A stretch of 64,000 bases of DNA from Cercospora beticola (Eukaryota > Ascomycota > Dothideomycetes > Mycosphaerellales > Mycosphaerellaceae): the NCBI RefSeq assembly GCF_033473495.1, contig NC_088943.1, positions 910,001-974,000 on the forward strand. Reading direction: 5' to 3'. Below are positions 31,959 through 43,382 of this stretch, piece after piece. The notes under the pieces were generated by a model. It saw nothing but the letters and a program-made list of their open reading frames with translations. It had not been told where the DNA came from and did no database searches. The number at the start of each line of letters is the position of its first letter. The first letter of the stretch is position 1. A program made the position numbers and the translations under genes.

Positions 31959-33104
31959 TTACATGCCCACAGAACTCCTCCTCCGCACCTCCTCAACATC
32001 ACCTCCAAAGTACTTGACAAGTTCTGCTTCCAGAGCATTATCTTCCAACTTCGGCATCTCTCTCGCTCGCTTCACAGGACTAACGCCATCTGCATGCGCA
32101 CTGGCGAAGATAACGTCAAGCTCTTCGAGACTTCGTCCCTTGGGTTCAGGGAAGAAGAAGTATACAGCAGGTATAATCGCCGTGTTCAGTACCGCGAAAA
32201 TGATGTATGTTTGGTAGCCCAAACTCGCGAATGCCTAGCAGGAATTATGTGTTAGCTTCGAGTTGAGAGGTTTTGTGTGTACTGTTTCGCGACTTACCGG
32301 AGGAGTAATCATAACAATCACAAAATTGCTCAACCAATTCGAGCATGTGGACAGAGCATTTGCTTGGATTCGAATTCGCAGGCTTGTGATTTCAGCCGGA
32401 TACAGCCAGGTCATGCCCAACCAGCCGATGGCTTTTCTCATGTCAGCAAGAGCTCTGAGCACATTAAATGGATTGGACATACCGAAGAATGTGTTGAACA
32501 CGAACAGCATCACAGTGGCGGTGATGCCAGCAGCGTTTCCAAGTACCGGAGCGCCAGTCTCTGGATCTTCTTGTCCCGTACTTACGGTGCCAGCTAAAAT
32601 CGCCATGCTAGCTGCCATACCGAATGCGCAGCTCAACATGAGTTTGCGCCGACCGAGTCGTTCGATCAGAGGTAGACCGCATAGTGCTGCGATGAAGTAT
32701 TCCGTGCCGTTCGCTGCTGCTAGCAGACGGGACATATCTGGACCGAAACCAAGGGAGTTCTCGAAAACGAAAGTCGCATAATACTGTGGGCAATGTCATT
32801 TTTGCATACATATGATGGAGCAATCAGACTTACAGTAACAAGATTAATACCAGTAAACTGCTGGAAGAACTGGCTTGCGACACCAAGCAGAGTGCGACGT
32901 AAGTTTTGCGAAGGACCGTTGGTGAGCAGCTCTTTCATTTCGAAACCATTGCCCAAGTTCTGCACTTCGAGGGACTCTTTGATATTCTGTAACTCCATTC
33001 TGACTTCCGGGTCACCGAGTGGGTATCCTTGTCCACACGAGGTAATGCATGCATACCAAAGAATGTTTCCTCGTTGTTCTTCTTTCCCAGCCTCAGCGTT
33101 ACAT
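31959..33104 (-). pseudogene. 5'-truncated MFS sugar transporter (C-terminal half only)
   Basis: Exons: about 33104-32834, 32783-32483, 32431-32298 and 32234-31959, with GT-AG introns of 50, 51 and 63 nt. They encode the central loop (GDPEVRMELQNIKESLEVQ), then helices 7-12. Sugar-porter motifs include FFQQFTGINLVTYYATFVFENSLG, PLIERLGRRKLML, IGWLGMTWLYPAEI and FFFPEPKGRSLEELDVIF. The N-terminal six helices and the usual PESPRW motif are missing. Upstream on this strand the sequence is immediately the divergent DHA2 gene, so there is no room for them. Downstream frames and splice sites are intact, suggesting a recent truncation or rearrangement. A half-transporter could still be translated from an internal ATG near 33000. 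Confidence 0.75.
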
Positions 33105-33126
33105 TTCCCTGATCGAACTTGTTGCC

Positions 33127-34737
33127 ATGGATGAGAATGATGATCAGACGCCAGGGTCACAAGTCCTCAAAGCCGCAGAAAATGAGAAACAAGCTGTCGA
33201 AAATGCTGTCGATAGCACGCAAGCTGAACCTGTCGAATATGGCGCAGACAAGATGGGAACACTGCAAAGGCGGATCGTGGTCTTCTCTCTGTGTCTGGCC
33301 CAATTCTTATACGCTTTGGATATTACGATCGTTGCGACTGCATTGCCGACCATTGCCAGAACTTTGGACGCAACAGCCTCGGAGTATGCCTGGGTCGGCA
33401 GCTCGTACACCTTGGCCAGCACAGCGTTGACTCCTATCTGGGCCAAGATGTCTGACGTCTTCGGCACGAAAATATTGCTGATCCTGTCGAGTGTTATTTT
33501 CATGGCTGGCAATCTGATCGCGGCGTTGTCGAGCTCTGCGAAGATGCTCATCGTTGGCAGGACCTTCCAAGGCGTTGGTGGAGCCGGCCTTCAGATACTG
33601 GTGACGATCCTGATCGGGGTACTTTTCAGGATCGAGGATCGTGCAAAGTATTATGGCATCACCGCCGCCGTATGGGCTGTGGCCGGAGGTCTTGGGCCCG
33701 TGCTAGGTGGAGTGTTTACGCAGTCGCTGGGCTGGCGATGGTGCTGTGAGTACTCGAGACACTCCCTGTTGGCCCGTTACTGACGTGTCGCAGTCTACAT
33801 CAACATGCCCTTCGGCGGTGCGTCGTTGGTGATGCTGGTTTTCGCTTTGAAGATAGAGACGCCAAACTTGCCCATTGCTGAAGGGCTTCGTGCAGTCGAT
33901 TGGACAGGTGCGACGTTGATCGTGGCCGGCACAATCTTATTTCTTCTTGGACTCGAAACAGGCGCTGGAGGATCCAAAGCCTGGGGATCCGCTGAAGTTG
34001 TCTGCCTAATCGTATTTGGCGTTGTCCTTCTCGGCCTATTCCTGCTATTCGAAGCCAAGCTGGCGAGCAATCCGCTGATTCCGACTAGGGTTTTCTCTTC
34101 TCGGACGAATGCCGCCTCATTTGCGGTGACCTGCTTGCACAACTTTGTGTTCATACCATGCGACTTCTTTATACCACTCTACTGTCAAGTTGTCGTAGGA
34201 CTGTCGCCAATCATCTCTGGAGTTACCATGTTCGCCTTCGTCTTTCCGGTGACTTTTGCGACCTGTCTGACCGGATGGGTGATCAAGCAGACCGGAAGTT
34301 ACGTTTGGCCGATGTACTTTGGTGCAGTAGTAACGACGATTGGAATGGGCCTCTTCATCGACTATGGTGTCGAAAGGGACTGGGCCAAACTCATCATGTA
34401 TCTCGTCGTCGCCGGCATTGGTCTTGGCCCAGTTATTCAGGCGCCACTGATCGCCTTGCAAGCGAATACAGAACCGAAGGATTTGACTGCAGCAATGTCA
34501 GCGATGACTTTTGCGCGGACTCTTTTCACCAGTATCTCGGTGGTAGTGGGGAGTGTTATTCTCCAGAGTAGGCTTGGAGGTAGCTCGTTGAGCGATTTGC
34601 ACCAAGTGCGAGGCAATCTGGGCGTTTATGCCACAGCGCTGAAGAACATGTGGGGCTTCTATACAGCCATGAGCGGGCTGATGATTCCTGCGGCGCTGCT
34701 TGTAAAGAGCAAAATCTCAAGCGAGAGGTCAGATTAG
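33127..34737 (+). CDS. MFS multidrug efflux transporter, DHA2 (14-helix) type
   Basis: Two exons: 33127-33745 and 33794-34737, with an intron of 48 nt, giving 520 aa. The N-terminus is an acidic cytosolic tail. Helix 1 carries LAQFLYALDITIVATALPTIA, the DHA2 motif. Motif A appears as WAKMSDVFGTKILL, and motif C as [28 protein letters not shown]. These are the hallmarks of fungal toxin and drug exporters. The Met at 33127 is preferred over 33049 because the residues between do not resemble the family. The gene sits head-to-head with, and overlaps the open frame of, the truncated sugar transporter. Confidence 0.9.
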
Positions 34738-35738
34738 AAGAGGTGACAGAGAAGTGACATGAGCAGGGGCAGATAGGTATAAATGTCTCCAGGCACGCAT
34801 CTGCATTCGAGTAGCCAGTACTGCTGGTGGAAATGCTCTCCAGCGCTACGTTGTTGCCCCCGCGCTGGAAATACTGACCTGCGGATTGTGCTTGTTGAAG
34901 CGCTATGTGCCAAATCTGCCAGACGCCATTTGCTGGTCCTACTGCTCCAAGAGATTGCTCGTTCCTGCAGAGCTCCCGGGCATCAGCCACTCGTTGCATC
35001 ACTGCGGTCATACCGATCTGCCGAACATATTTTCAAAGACCGCGACCTGCACTCTAATAGTCGGTGGCCCCCAAGATGCGCATAGCCGATCGGGAAGTCT
35101 GCCTGTGACGGGCGTACTACTGCCACAACGTCGCCGAATTTGTCGTAGAGGAGAGTGGGCGTTGGAATGGAGGAATCCGTAGGGCGAGAATTGATGACAG
35201 CGAGTAATTTGGATCGTGTCAGCCGCGTGGTGCGAGTCGTCACGCTGAAGCGACGTAGAGCATGCAGTCCATAGACGCAGCAGCTGATCGAGTCTGTACA
35301 GTTCAGCGATTTCGTCGTCTGGCGTTGACGTGGTGCTGTGTCGACGAGTGGACGACAGGTGTCGGGCGAAGCTGTGCTTGGATCTCCTGAGGAGAAGCTG
35401 GAATGGAGAAAGCCGTGCGCGCCGTCGAAGCCGTCCTCCTTTGGACAACCCACCTCCCTCCATCGCACCTTTCCACCACCGCCGCCCAGCGCGACCGCAT
35501 CACGCCCACAACCCCGGCCGAAGCTGCATCTCCGCCGGCGACACGACATATTCATCTCTTTCTGCCATCCTCCGCCGTCGCGAGCCTCCAGCGGCACTTG
35601 CAGCATCCGCGTCGCGCGACCTCGGAAAAGTTGGCCGGCGCTCCTCACGCGTCACCTCCACCGCCGGCTCCTCGAATGTTTCACCCCTCATACCGCACCT
35701 GCAGGAGATGAGGCTGAAGTGAGCGTCGCGGCGGCATC
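34738..35738. other. Intergenic region upstream of SET1
   Basis: One kb with no conserved gene. The last 330 bp are rich in CC and CGCC and pyrimidines, as in a leader. An ATG at 35403 opens a 102-codon Pro/Ala-rich frame ending at 35711, 27 bp before the SET1 start. If transcribed, it would be an upstream ORF. Confidence 0.45.
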
Positions 35739-38700
35739 ATGTCGCAGACTGCGGGCATCGGGGCCACCGCCGGGGGTCTCTCTCCCAGGTCGCTGAAGCG
35801 TAAGCGCGAGGCTGCAGATTTCACCCGCTCACGCCCATCACCAGCCATGGCCACGCAGCACTCGAGGCTCGTCAACGGCGCCAGCTCGAATCCAACCTCC
35901 GTCAATGGCAATCACTACACATCACCACAGTCCGACGAGATGCAGACTTCGGATCATGGCGACATGCTGCACGGTGTCGGCTCCGCGAGCTCACTGAACA
36001 GCACCGTATCGTCGGTCTTCTCGCGCAACTCACATACTTTTGGCAACAACAGCAAAACATCTGCCAACGGCTACACACCTCTTACCGCCCACGCAGACTC
36101 CTCGCCGTCCAAGGGTAACAGCCCGCGGCACTCGAAAAATGCCACAGAAATGGCATCCCTCAATGGCGCCGCTGCGTCCACCTCGCACATGCCTCCATCG
36201 GACACTCCAGATCCCTCCCAACAACCACAAAACCAGCGTCCGCAGATGCTGCCGCCACCTGGGTCAGTGAAAGGGTACAGAGCGGTTTGGGATCCAGAAT
36301 TGGACAACAAGCTCAGCAGAGAAGAACGAAAACGGGCCGCATTTAAGAAGAGAGACTTTGGCGCAGAGGTACGCTACATATTTCATATTTTGCTGAGCTT
36401 GTACAACATGACAAACATAACTTGAAGATGAGAAAGACCGCTCTGTACCCTTTCGCTGACACATGGATACTTCAGACATATGAGCCAGATCCGCCACCAG
36501 ATCCTCGCTTGGCCATACCTGGATACATGTCTGGCCTGTGCAGGCCAAAGACACAGCCTAGCAAAGCCATTCTCCGAATCGCGCCGTACACTTTGCCACC
36601 ATACAAAGTGGACAGGTATTCGGTAGGACCTGGTGAGGCACAACAAGTTGTCGCAGTTGGCTTTGACCCGTTCTTGGCGGAAAGCACTTTGAAGCTGAAC
36701 TTCAGCACATTTGGTAGCATCGCTTCCGTACAGAACAAGACGGATCCAGAAACCGGCAGTTTCCTCGGCATCGCTCTGATTAAGTATCGCGACGCCGTTA
36801 GGGACGGCTTCGAGGTGTCTGCGGTCGCTGCGGCGAAGCGAGCTGAGGTCGAGTTCAGCGGAGCGCGCATTGGTCTGCACACCATCAAAGTGGAACTAGA
36901 TCGCGAAGGTCGGAGGTGCAAGCGATACGTGGAACAAGCGCTCAAACAAGCACGCGAGGAGCGGGCGAAGCTACACCCTGTCGCACCGCCTGCGGCTCCG
37001 GCAGAACCGAAAACGAGAGACTTTCTCGCTCCTCCGCCGACGGCACCGAAGGGACCATCGGGGAAAAAGTCCAAGGCACCACCCGTAGGTCCACGCGGTC
37101 GTCCTGGTCCTGGTCCTGATCCTGCTCCGACGAGCGACATACCACCCAATCCACGGACTGGCGCTGCGTCACTGATCGAGGACACACCTGTTCTGAGCAA
37201 GATCAAGCGCAAGCCATATATTCACATCCCTCACAAGTCCGTACCTGTTCTCGGGACGACGATTCCCCATCTGAAGAAGCGACTGAAAGCATTTGATTGG
37301 CGAGAAGTGCGTTTGGATAAGAGTGGTTACTATGTCATATTCGATGACTCCAAGCGAGGAGAGGACGAGACGGAGAGATGCTACAATGAATGCAATCAGG
37401 GTGCGCTCTTCACATACAAAATGGCCATGGAGTGCCAGAAATATGGCAATCCGGACTACGAGCGGAGTCCTAGTCCTGAGCGCGTCATGGCGGAAAGCAA
37501 GAAGCGAGAAGAGCTTGAGCGACTGCAGCGTGAGGAAGCTGAAGATCTCGAGATCGAGAAGAAGAATCGAGCTGAGAACTTGGATCCTGTGCAAGGTGCG
37601 CTGGAGCAGCTTCGAGCAGAGTTGCGGGACAAAATCATGAGCGACATCAAGACCCGCGTCGCCATCCCCATCTTTCACGAGAGCCTCGATCCCGCTCGAC
37701 ATGTCGAAAAGCGCAGAAAGCTTGGGCTGCGAGATCCCGCCGAAAATGACAAAGGAGGCTCATTACTGTACAACAAAGCGGGGGACACACCACCCGATAC
37801 GCCGAAAGGCCGACGAGGTCATCCTTTGTCTCATTCGAGGCCATTGCGACCTCACGACCCTCATCACCGAGGTAGAAAGGGCGAGAACAGACACAAGGAG
37901 CCTAGCAATGCGTTTGTTGATGAAAGGCGGCGCAAGCCCGCCACCAGGCCGAGCCAGCATGCGAGAGGCTTGCATTTCCGACTGCAACAGATGTACGCCG
38001 AGGAAGAAGAAGACTCAGATGACGAGCGCCAGACGTCTGGTACGCGCGGCGACACGGAAGAGCAGGAGAGTCGGCCACTCAGCCGTGCGAGTCGTACGTC
38101 TACGCCATTTGATACAGAGTCTGTTGCAGACACGCCGAAGCACAAGCGCCGAAAGGTCAGCGAATGGGAGGACGATGATCAGGAGACGTTCGATGCATTC
38201 CACAAAGAGATGCTCGGTCACCTCTTGCGTAAGGAGCCTGAGGATCTTGCGACTCGGGAGCTGGAGCTCGTTGTAAACACGCTGCCGCGAACTTCACGAT
38301 ATGGTACAAGAGCGAGGACAGAGCTATACATCCGGCAGCGGTCACGAGACGATGACGCACTGTTCCAAGTCAAGAGCGAGAAGAACGATGCTGTGGCTGA
38401 TATCTCGATCACAACGAGTCGCGAGCATGACGGCACCCCGGCAGCAGACGAGAGCAAGTCTGTCAAAGAGAAGCCAAAGAGGAAGCGAAAGTCCAAGAAG
38501 CAAGAGCGCGAGGAGCGAGAAGAACGAGAAGCTCTTGAGGCCGAGCTCAAGAAGGCCGAGGCCGACAGTAAGCCTGTCACACCTATCATCACCAAAATTG
38601 AGGAGAAGGAGCGTGAGCTTGAATCAGTCGCGGATGAAGATGGTGTTGATCTGCACCTCACATTTGACAAGCCCCGACGCACTGTCGAAGAGGACCGCTC

Positions 38701-39708
38701 CATTGTGCTTGATATCGATGGCTGGCAGTCATTCATCAAGGATGATGAAGACTTGGCTTTTGCTAAACGCGCACTGGCTGAGTACGCTGCTTACGATGTG
38801 GGCAATGTGAAGCAGTGGGCTTGGAAGCAGAAGGAGATCAAGGCACTGAATACCGACGGCGAACCTGGCACCGCTCAACCTGAGCCACTCGTTCCTGGAT
38901 ATTACGTGCCTAACCCGACTGGCGCCGCCCGCACGGAAGGCGTAAAGAAGATCATGAACGAGGAAAAGTCTAGGTACCTTCCCCACCGTATCAAGGTCCA
39001 AAAGGCGCGCGAAGAGCGGCAGGCACTCGCAAAGGCTACGCCATCTGCGGCTGCTGAGGCGGCGAAGGTAGCAGCAGCGGAGAAAGTGGTCACCACAGCG
39101 ACATCTCGCAGCAATCGTGTCAACAACAGACGACTTGTGAACGACATCAACTTGCAGAAACAGAGTCTGTCAAACGCCGGCGATGCTGATGTTGCGATCC
39201 GCTTCAACCAGCTAAAGAAGCGGAAAAAGCTCGTCAAATTCGATCGCTCTGCCATTCACGGCTGGGGTCTGTACGCCGAGGAGAACATCGCCATCAACGA
39301 TCTCATCATCGAATATGTTGGCGAGAAGGTTCGACAAAAGGTGGCAGACATGCGCGAGATTAAATACGACAAGCAGGGTGTTGGCTCGTCCTATCTCTTC
39401 CGCATGCTGGACGACGAGATCGTGGATGCTACAAAGAAGGGAGGCATTGCTCGATTCATCAACCATTCTTGCAGCCCGAACTGCACCGCCAAGATTATCA
39501 AAGTCGAGGGCACTCCGAGAATCGTCATTTATGCCCTCAAGGACATCATGAAGAGTGAGTAGTATGCATGATTGCAAACTGAAACACAGCTAACGATATC
39601 ACAGATGACGAACTCACCTACGACTACAAGTTTGAGCGTGAAATTGGCGCCACTGACCGGATTCCATGTCTTTGTGGTTCTGCGAACTGCAAGGGCTTCT
39701 TGAATTAA
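35739..39708 (+). CDS. SET1: Histone H3 lysine-4 methyltransferase, COMPASS catalytic subunit
   Basis: Three exons: 35739-36368, 36476-39554 and 39605-39708, with introns of 107 and 50 nt, giving 1270 aa. The first 180 residues are low-complexity Ser/Asn/His. A Set1-type RRM lies near 265-345 ([23 protein letters not shown]). A charged coiled region rich in Glu/Arg follows, then the n-SET region ([12 protein letters not shown], about 945). A WDR5-binding-like motif [11 protein letters not shown] lies near 1028. The SET domain is about 1125-1250: [33 protein letters not shown]. The post-[16 protein letters not shown] binds zinc. It should deposit H3K4 methylation at active genes. The small last exon carries the post-SET part. 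Confidence 0.96.
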
Positions 39709-40461
39709 GAAAGACGAGTACTTCATTTCCACCGCGATACCCTGTGACGAATATGATTTTGGAAGGACGAGGGGCAGTTGTCAAGTACCACGAAAGACTC
39801 ACTGCTATTAGCATTATTCACATCTCGGCTGTTCTTGGTTCTTCCTTTTGCGAGCGTGGGGGGGCTGCCAGATCGAATGATTGGCATTTTTCTTGCAAGC
39901 ATGAATGAGCGAGGGAGCGAAGGATAAAAGCACGAGAGAAGGTCGGGGGATGTACGTTCGGGCTGTCGCGCGGTAGAAGCGATTCGCTCCCGCTTTTGCG
40001 AGGGCGAGCGGAGGTGTGCTACGAGTAGATTTGGCAAGAATGGGGAAGCGGCTAGACAGTGCTGCTGACATTCTGAGCGAGAGCGCGAAGTAGTGTGGAG
40101 AATGAAAAGAATATTGAGTGCCATTTGATGAATCTTAATCTCCTGCTCAAGGCATCTGTATGTCATTATCAGTGTTGTTGGTCTGAGAATGCTGCGCAAG
40201 CTGCTTCGTTGCGGCGGCGAGGGCTGATATCGATCAACGGTAAACGACAGTACGAAATATAGACTCTGTCTACGAATAGCCTACAATCAAGCCTTCAATT
40301 TGGTTCATCTGCATGTTATGCAATTCGTGGTATAACCCCGCTGCCACACAATCATTCGTGGTCTTTCGAACGCCAAAACAAAATGAAAAGAAAAGCTCCG
40401 GTGGGAAGAGCACGCTTGCAAGGGTACAGACACCATCAAGCCCCAGCCATCGACGTTCCCC
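39709..40461. other. Intergenic region between convergent genes
   Basis: About 750 bp between SET1 and the securin-like gene, both ending here. No gene seen; presumably two 3' UTRs. Confidence 0.5.
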
Positions 40462-41610
40462 TCAGAGATCCTGGACTGGATCAAGCTGGAAAACTTCCTC
40501 CTCATCTTCGTCGCCAAAGAGAGCATCCAGAGCATTGTTTGTGGGGATAGGTGCTGGCTCGTCATCGTCCTCGTGTCCGTTGCTCAACTCCAAGGCGGAG
40601 AGCTTGAGCAGGTTGTCGAGGGTGGTAGATTTTGGCTGCGCTGGTTCCTTGGGAGCTTGTGGGCGCGAGTGGATGTTGGAGAGTGGTGGTCGAGTCGAGG
40701 TGGAGACGCTCCTGCCTTTGGAATATCCAATTGTGCTATTCGATGCTGCTTTGGCGGCCGCGAAGCGTGGGTTACCAGAAGCTGGAGCTGGCTTTCGAGT
40801 AGCTGAGGTGGCAGGCCCAGTGAGACGAGCTCTTGCCATCGGAGCCGGTCTGGCAATAGGCTTTGTGCTGAGTGCAGATGCGGCGGTCTTTGCACGCAGG
40901 GAAGATGGTGCAGCTTTGGGAGCAGCTGCGGTTCCAGTCCTGCTCGTGGAAGGCTTCGACGCTGCCTTGGCTTTCCTCACTTCTTCTTTCTTCCGTTGAG
41001 CTTCGGCCTTCTCGATTTTCTCTTCCAAGTCGCTGAACTCATCATCGATGTCCCTCTGCGAATACTGTGCCCACCAGCCTCGCGTCAAGTTCTCTCCCTT
41101 CAGCAAGTCCAGGTTCATTGGATGTGGCAGAATGTCATCTGGATCATCGTTCAACGGCACACCACGAGGTGGCATATACTCTATCTCGCGCTCCTCGGGA
41201 TCCGTATTGAGCACATCATGAGCCGTATCGAGACTCTCATGGACTTTGATCTTTGATCGTCGTAGACGCGGTGATGTCGCCTTCGGCTTGTCCTCCGATG
41301 GCACCTGCAAAGCCGGGGTCTGGAGTGCTTTGGCATTGGTCGTTTTGTTCCCCAACGGCGCACGAGGGCGATTGTTGGCAGGCGTTACAAAAGCATTGAG
41401 ATCTGCTTTGCCTGGCTTGCCTCCAGCCTTGCCAAAGTCCAGCTTGGAGTTCTCGTCGTGCTTGTTGTCGCGCGCGGGCGTCTTGAAGGTCGGCTTATTC
41501 GCGGGCGTTTTCGGTGCCAGGCCTCGGACGCTCTGGTTCAGCGGTTTCGCCGCAGCGACCTGCTGCTGCGCGTTGATGGCATTCTCATCCTGATTGCGAG
41601 TGGCGAACAT
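40462..41610 (-). CDS. Securin-like separase inhibitor (Cut2/Pds1 type)
   Basis: Intronless, 382 aa, mostly disordered. Short motifs identify it: a DEN/KEN-like box (NQDENAIN) at the N-terminus, destruction-box-like RGLAPKTPA and RAPLGNKT, and EIEYMPPRGVPL in the middle. Fission-yeast Cut2 carries the same layout, with a KEN box, an RAPLG destruction box and an EYMPP segment. A TRGWWAQYSQRD element follows, then a Lys/Ala-rich coil (about 195-230), Ser/Arg/Pro-rich sequence and an acidic C-terminus (FGDEDEEEVFQLD). Securin binds and restrains separase until APC/C-mediated destruction at anaphase. The call rests on motifs, not overall similarity. It shares a 306-bp promoter with tropomyosin. 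Confidence 0.6.
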   Translation of the reverse strand: MFATRNQDENAINAQQQVAAAKPLNQSVRGLAPKTPANKPTFKTPARDNKHDENSKLDFGKAGGKPGKADLNAFVTPANNRPRAPLGNKTTNAKALQTPALQVPSEDKPKATSPRLRRSKIKVHESLDTAHDVLNTDPEEREIEYMPPRGVPLNDDPDDILPHPMNLDLLKGENLTRGWWAQYSQRDIDDEFSDLEEKIEKAEAQRKKEEVRKAKAASKPSTSRTGTAAAPKAAPSSLRAKTAASALSTKPIARPAPMARARLTGPATSATRKPAPASGNPRFAAAKAASNSTIGYSKGRSVSTSTRPPLSNIHSRPQAPKEPAQPKSTTLDNLLKLSALELSNGHEDDDEPAPIPTNNALDALFGDEDEEEVFQLDPVQDL

Positions 41611-41814
41611 GGTGCTGTGAATTGGGCGTCTTTCGTCTCATCAAAGCGGTCGGTGCATGGCAAGCTGCGGTTGCTTGTTTGCAAGTGTAAACACAAGAAA
41701 GTCGGCGTGGAGATAAACTTCGGCCGTGCCTTCCCCTTGAACCCTGTCACTTTCTGTCACTCTGGGCCACGCTTCTTTGTCCGTCCAGCATCAGGCACTC
41801 ACCAAACACCCTCT

Positions 41815-41916
41815 GACCTTCTCTCCGACAACCACAGCTCCGACCACCACCGTCAGCTTCCACTTCGATTCTTCCCACCACCACCCACTCCTGTTTCTCC
41901 TTGCACCACCGCCGCC
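41815..41916 (+). promoter_or_regulatory. Pyrimidine-rich core promoter/leader of tropomyosin
   Basis: The 306-bp gap 41611-41916 separates the securin-like and tropomyosin genes. Its last 100 bp are strongly C/T-rich (runs of CCACC, TTCTTCC, CTCC). They end in GCCGCCATGG, a perfect Kozak context. CT-rich leaders are typical of highly expressed fungal genes. Confidence 0.5.
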
Positions 41917-42680
41917 ATGGATCAGATCAAGAAGGTGAGTCCGCTGACCGCTCCCACGCTGCCCCTCAATCGCCAGCAGAAACGCCCAACACGCTTTTCT
42001 TGGCCGCACGCGCACGAGCACAACCAGCTGTGGCGCACTGCCGCGTCGCCCATTTCGGACAATGTGATTTTCGAACAGCAAGACTAACCATGTTGGCAGC
42101 GTATGAATGCCCTCCGCATCGAGGCCGACGAGTCCGCCGCCAAGGTTGAGGAGTTGTCCGCAAAGGTCAAGGCCTTGGAGCAGGAGAACCTTCAAAAGGA
42201 GCAGGAAATCACATCGTTGCAGCACAAGACTTCCATGCTCGAGCAAGAAGTGGAGAAGCTCGAGAAGCTGCACAGCGAGGCCAAGTCGGCCGCAGACGAC
42301 TCAGCACAGCACGGCACACAAAACGAGGCGCTGACGAGGAAGCTGCAACTGCTCGAGGAGGAGGCCGAGGCCAACGACAAGCAACTGCGAGAGACCAACG
42401 AGAAGTACGTAACACAAAGTGTACCCCTGATGTGGTGGGATGAGTGGACGGCTCGGTGGGGGACCACCAGGTGTTCCAGCAGGGGAACATTGATGTGCTG
42501 ACAAATGAGTACTACAGGCTTCGCCAAACAGATGTCAAGGCCGGTCACTATGAGCGAAAGGTCCAGGCACTCGAGGCCAACAATGCCCAGTGGGAGACAA
42601 AGTACGAAGAGATGGCCAAGAAATATGCAGACACCAAGAAGGAGCTCGACGACTTTGTTGCTGAGATTGGCAACATCTAA
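41917..42680 (+). CDS. TPM1: Tropomyosin
   Basis: Three exons: 41917-41934 (18 nt, MDQIKK), 42100-42404 and 42518-42680, with introns of 165 and 113 nt. These are the longest introns among the small genes here. The product is 161 aa, the same length as fission-yeast Cdc8, and is one continuous coiled coil with heptads (RMNALRIEADESAAKVEEL, ALEQENLQKEQEITSL, LRQTDVKAGHYERKVQALE). It ends in ELDDFVAEIGNI. It polymerises along formin-made actin filaments in cables and the contractile ring. The tiny first exon encoding the start is conserved in many fungal tropomyosin genes, as I recall. Confidence 0.95.
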
Positions 42681-43382
42681 GCATGTCATCTTGTTGGAGC
42701 ATCTCACATCGGTGTGATCACGAAGCGGCGTAATGGCTGATGTGAGCGAGTTGAAAATATTGCAAGCGCGGCATCAACTTCGCGAACCACTACATGGTTG
42801 AGCTGAATCAGTTGGAGGATGCGACAAAAGGGCGCGCGGAGCATGAGATTTGAGGAGAAGCATGGCTGTAGAATGTCCAGATACACGGCGTTCGTCTGTC
42901 ACTCCTTTGTGATGTATCTGGCTGCTTGATAGAGGTCGGCTTAGTTGCTGATGTGGAGTTCGAAATGCTGTTGCAGCAGATACCCTGAATACCAATACCA
43001 TTTCCCCGATCAAATTAATCTCCATTTATTGCATACCAGATGATGACAGCACATGATCTACGCTCGGGGATAGAATGGCGCCAGGTGATCTGCCGAAATA
43101 AATCTCCGACGCGCTCAATCTTTTCGACAGCCCTAGCATATGAGATCGATGGTCGCAGTCGACGACCTGCGGGCAACAGCTTTTGGGAGTATCTGCGCAT
43201 CACATCAGATTACAATGAATGCACTCCAGGATCAAATCATCTTTCTGGCGCTTTATACCCAATACTAGCAATACAACTCACGTATGCAGAGACGCTCTTA
43301 ACATTCTAAACCGTTCAATACCCTCTTTCTTATTCACACAATGCCAAAATACTCCATCCCTTTCGTGGGCCGTTCCTGTTTC
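42681..43382. other. Intergenic region between convergent genes
   Basis: About 700 bp between tropomyosin and the Bax-inhibitor gene. No gene seen. Confidence 0.5.

Noticed and set aside
35403..35711. A 102-codon frame upstream of SET1 as an independent small protein.
   Set aside because: Low-complexity Pro/Ala/Ser composition and no homologue recognised. It is noted only as a possible upstream ORF.
36535..36544. A fifth CCTGTGCAGG palindrome.
   Set aside because: It lies inside SET1 coding sequence and is isolated, so it is more likely a chance result of codon choice than a regulatory site.
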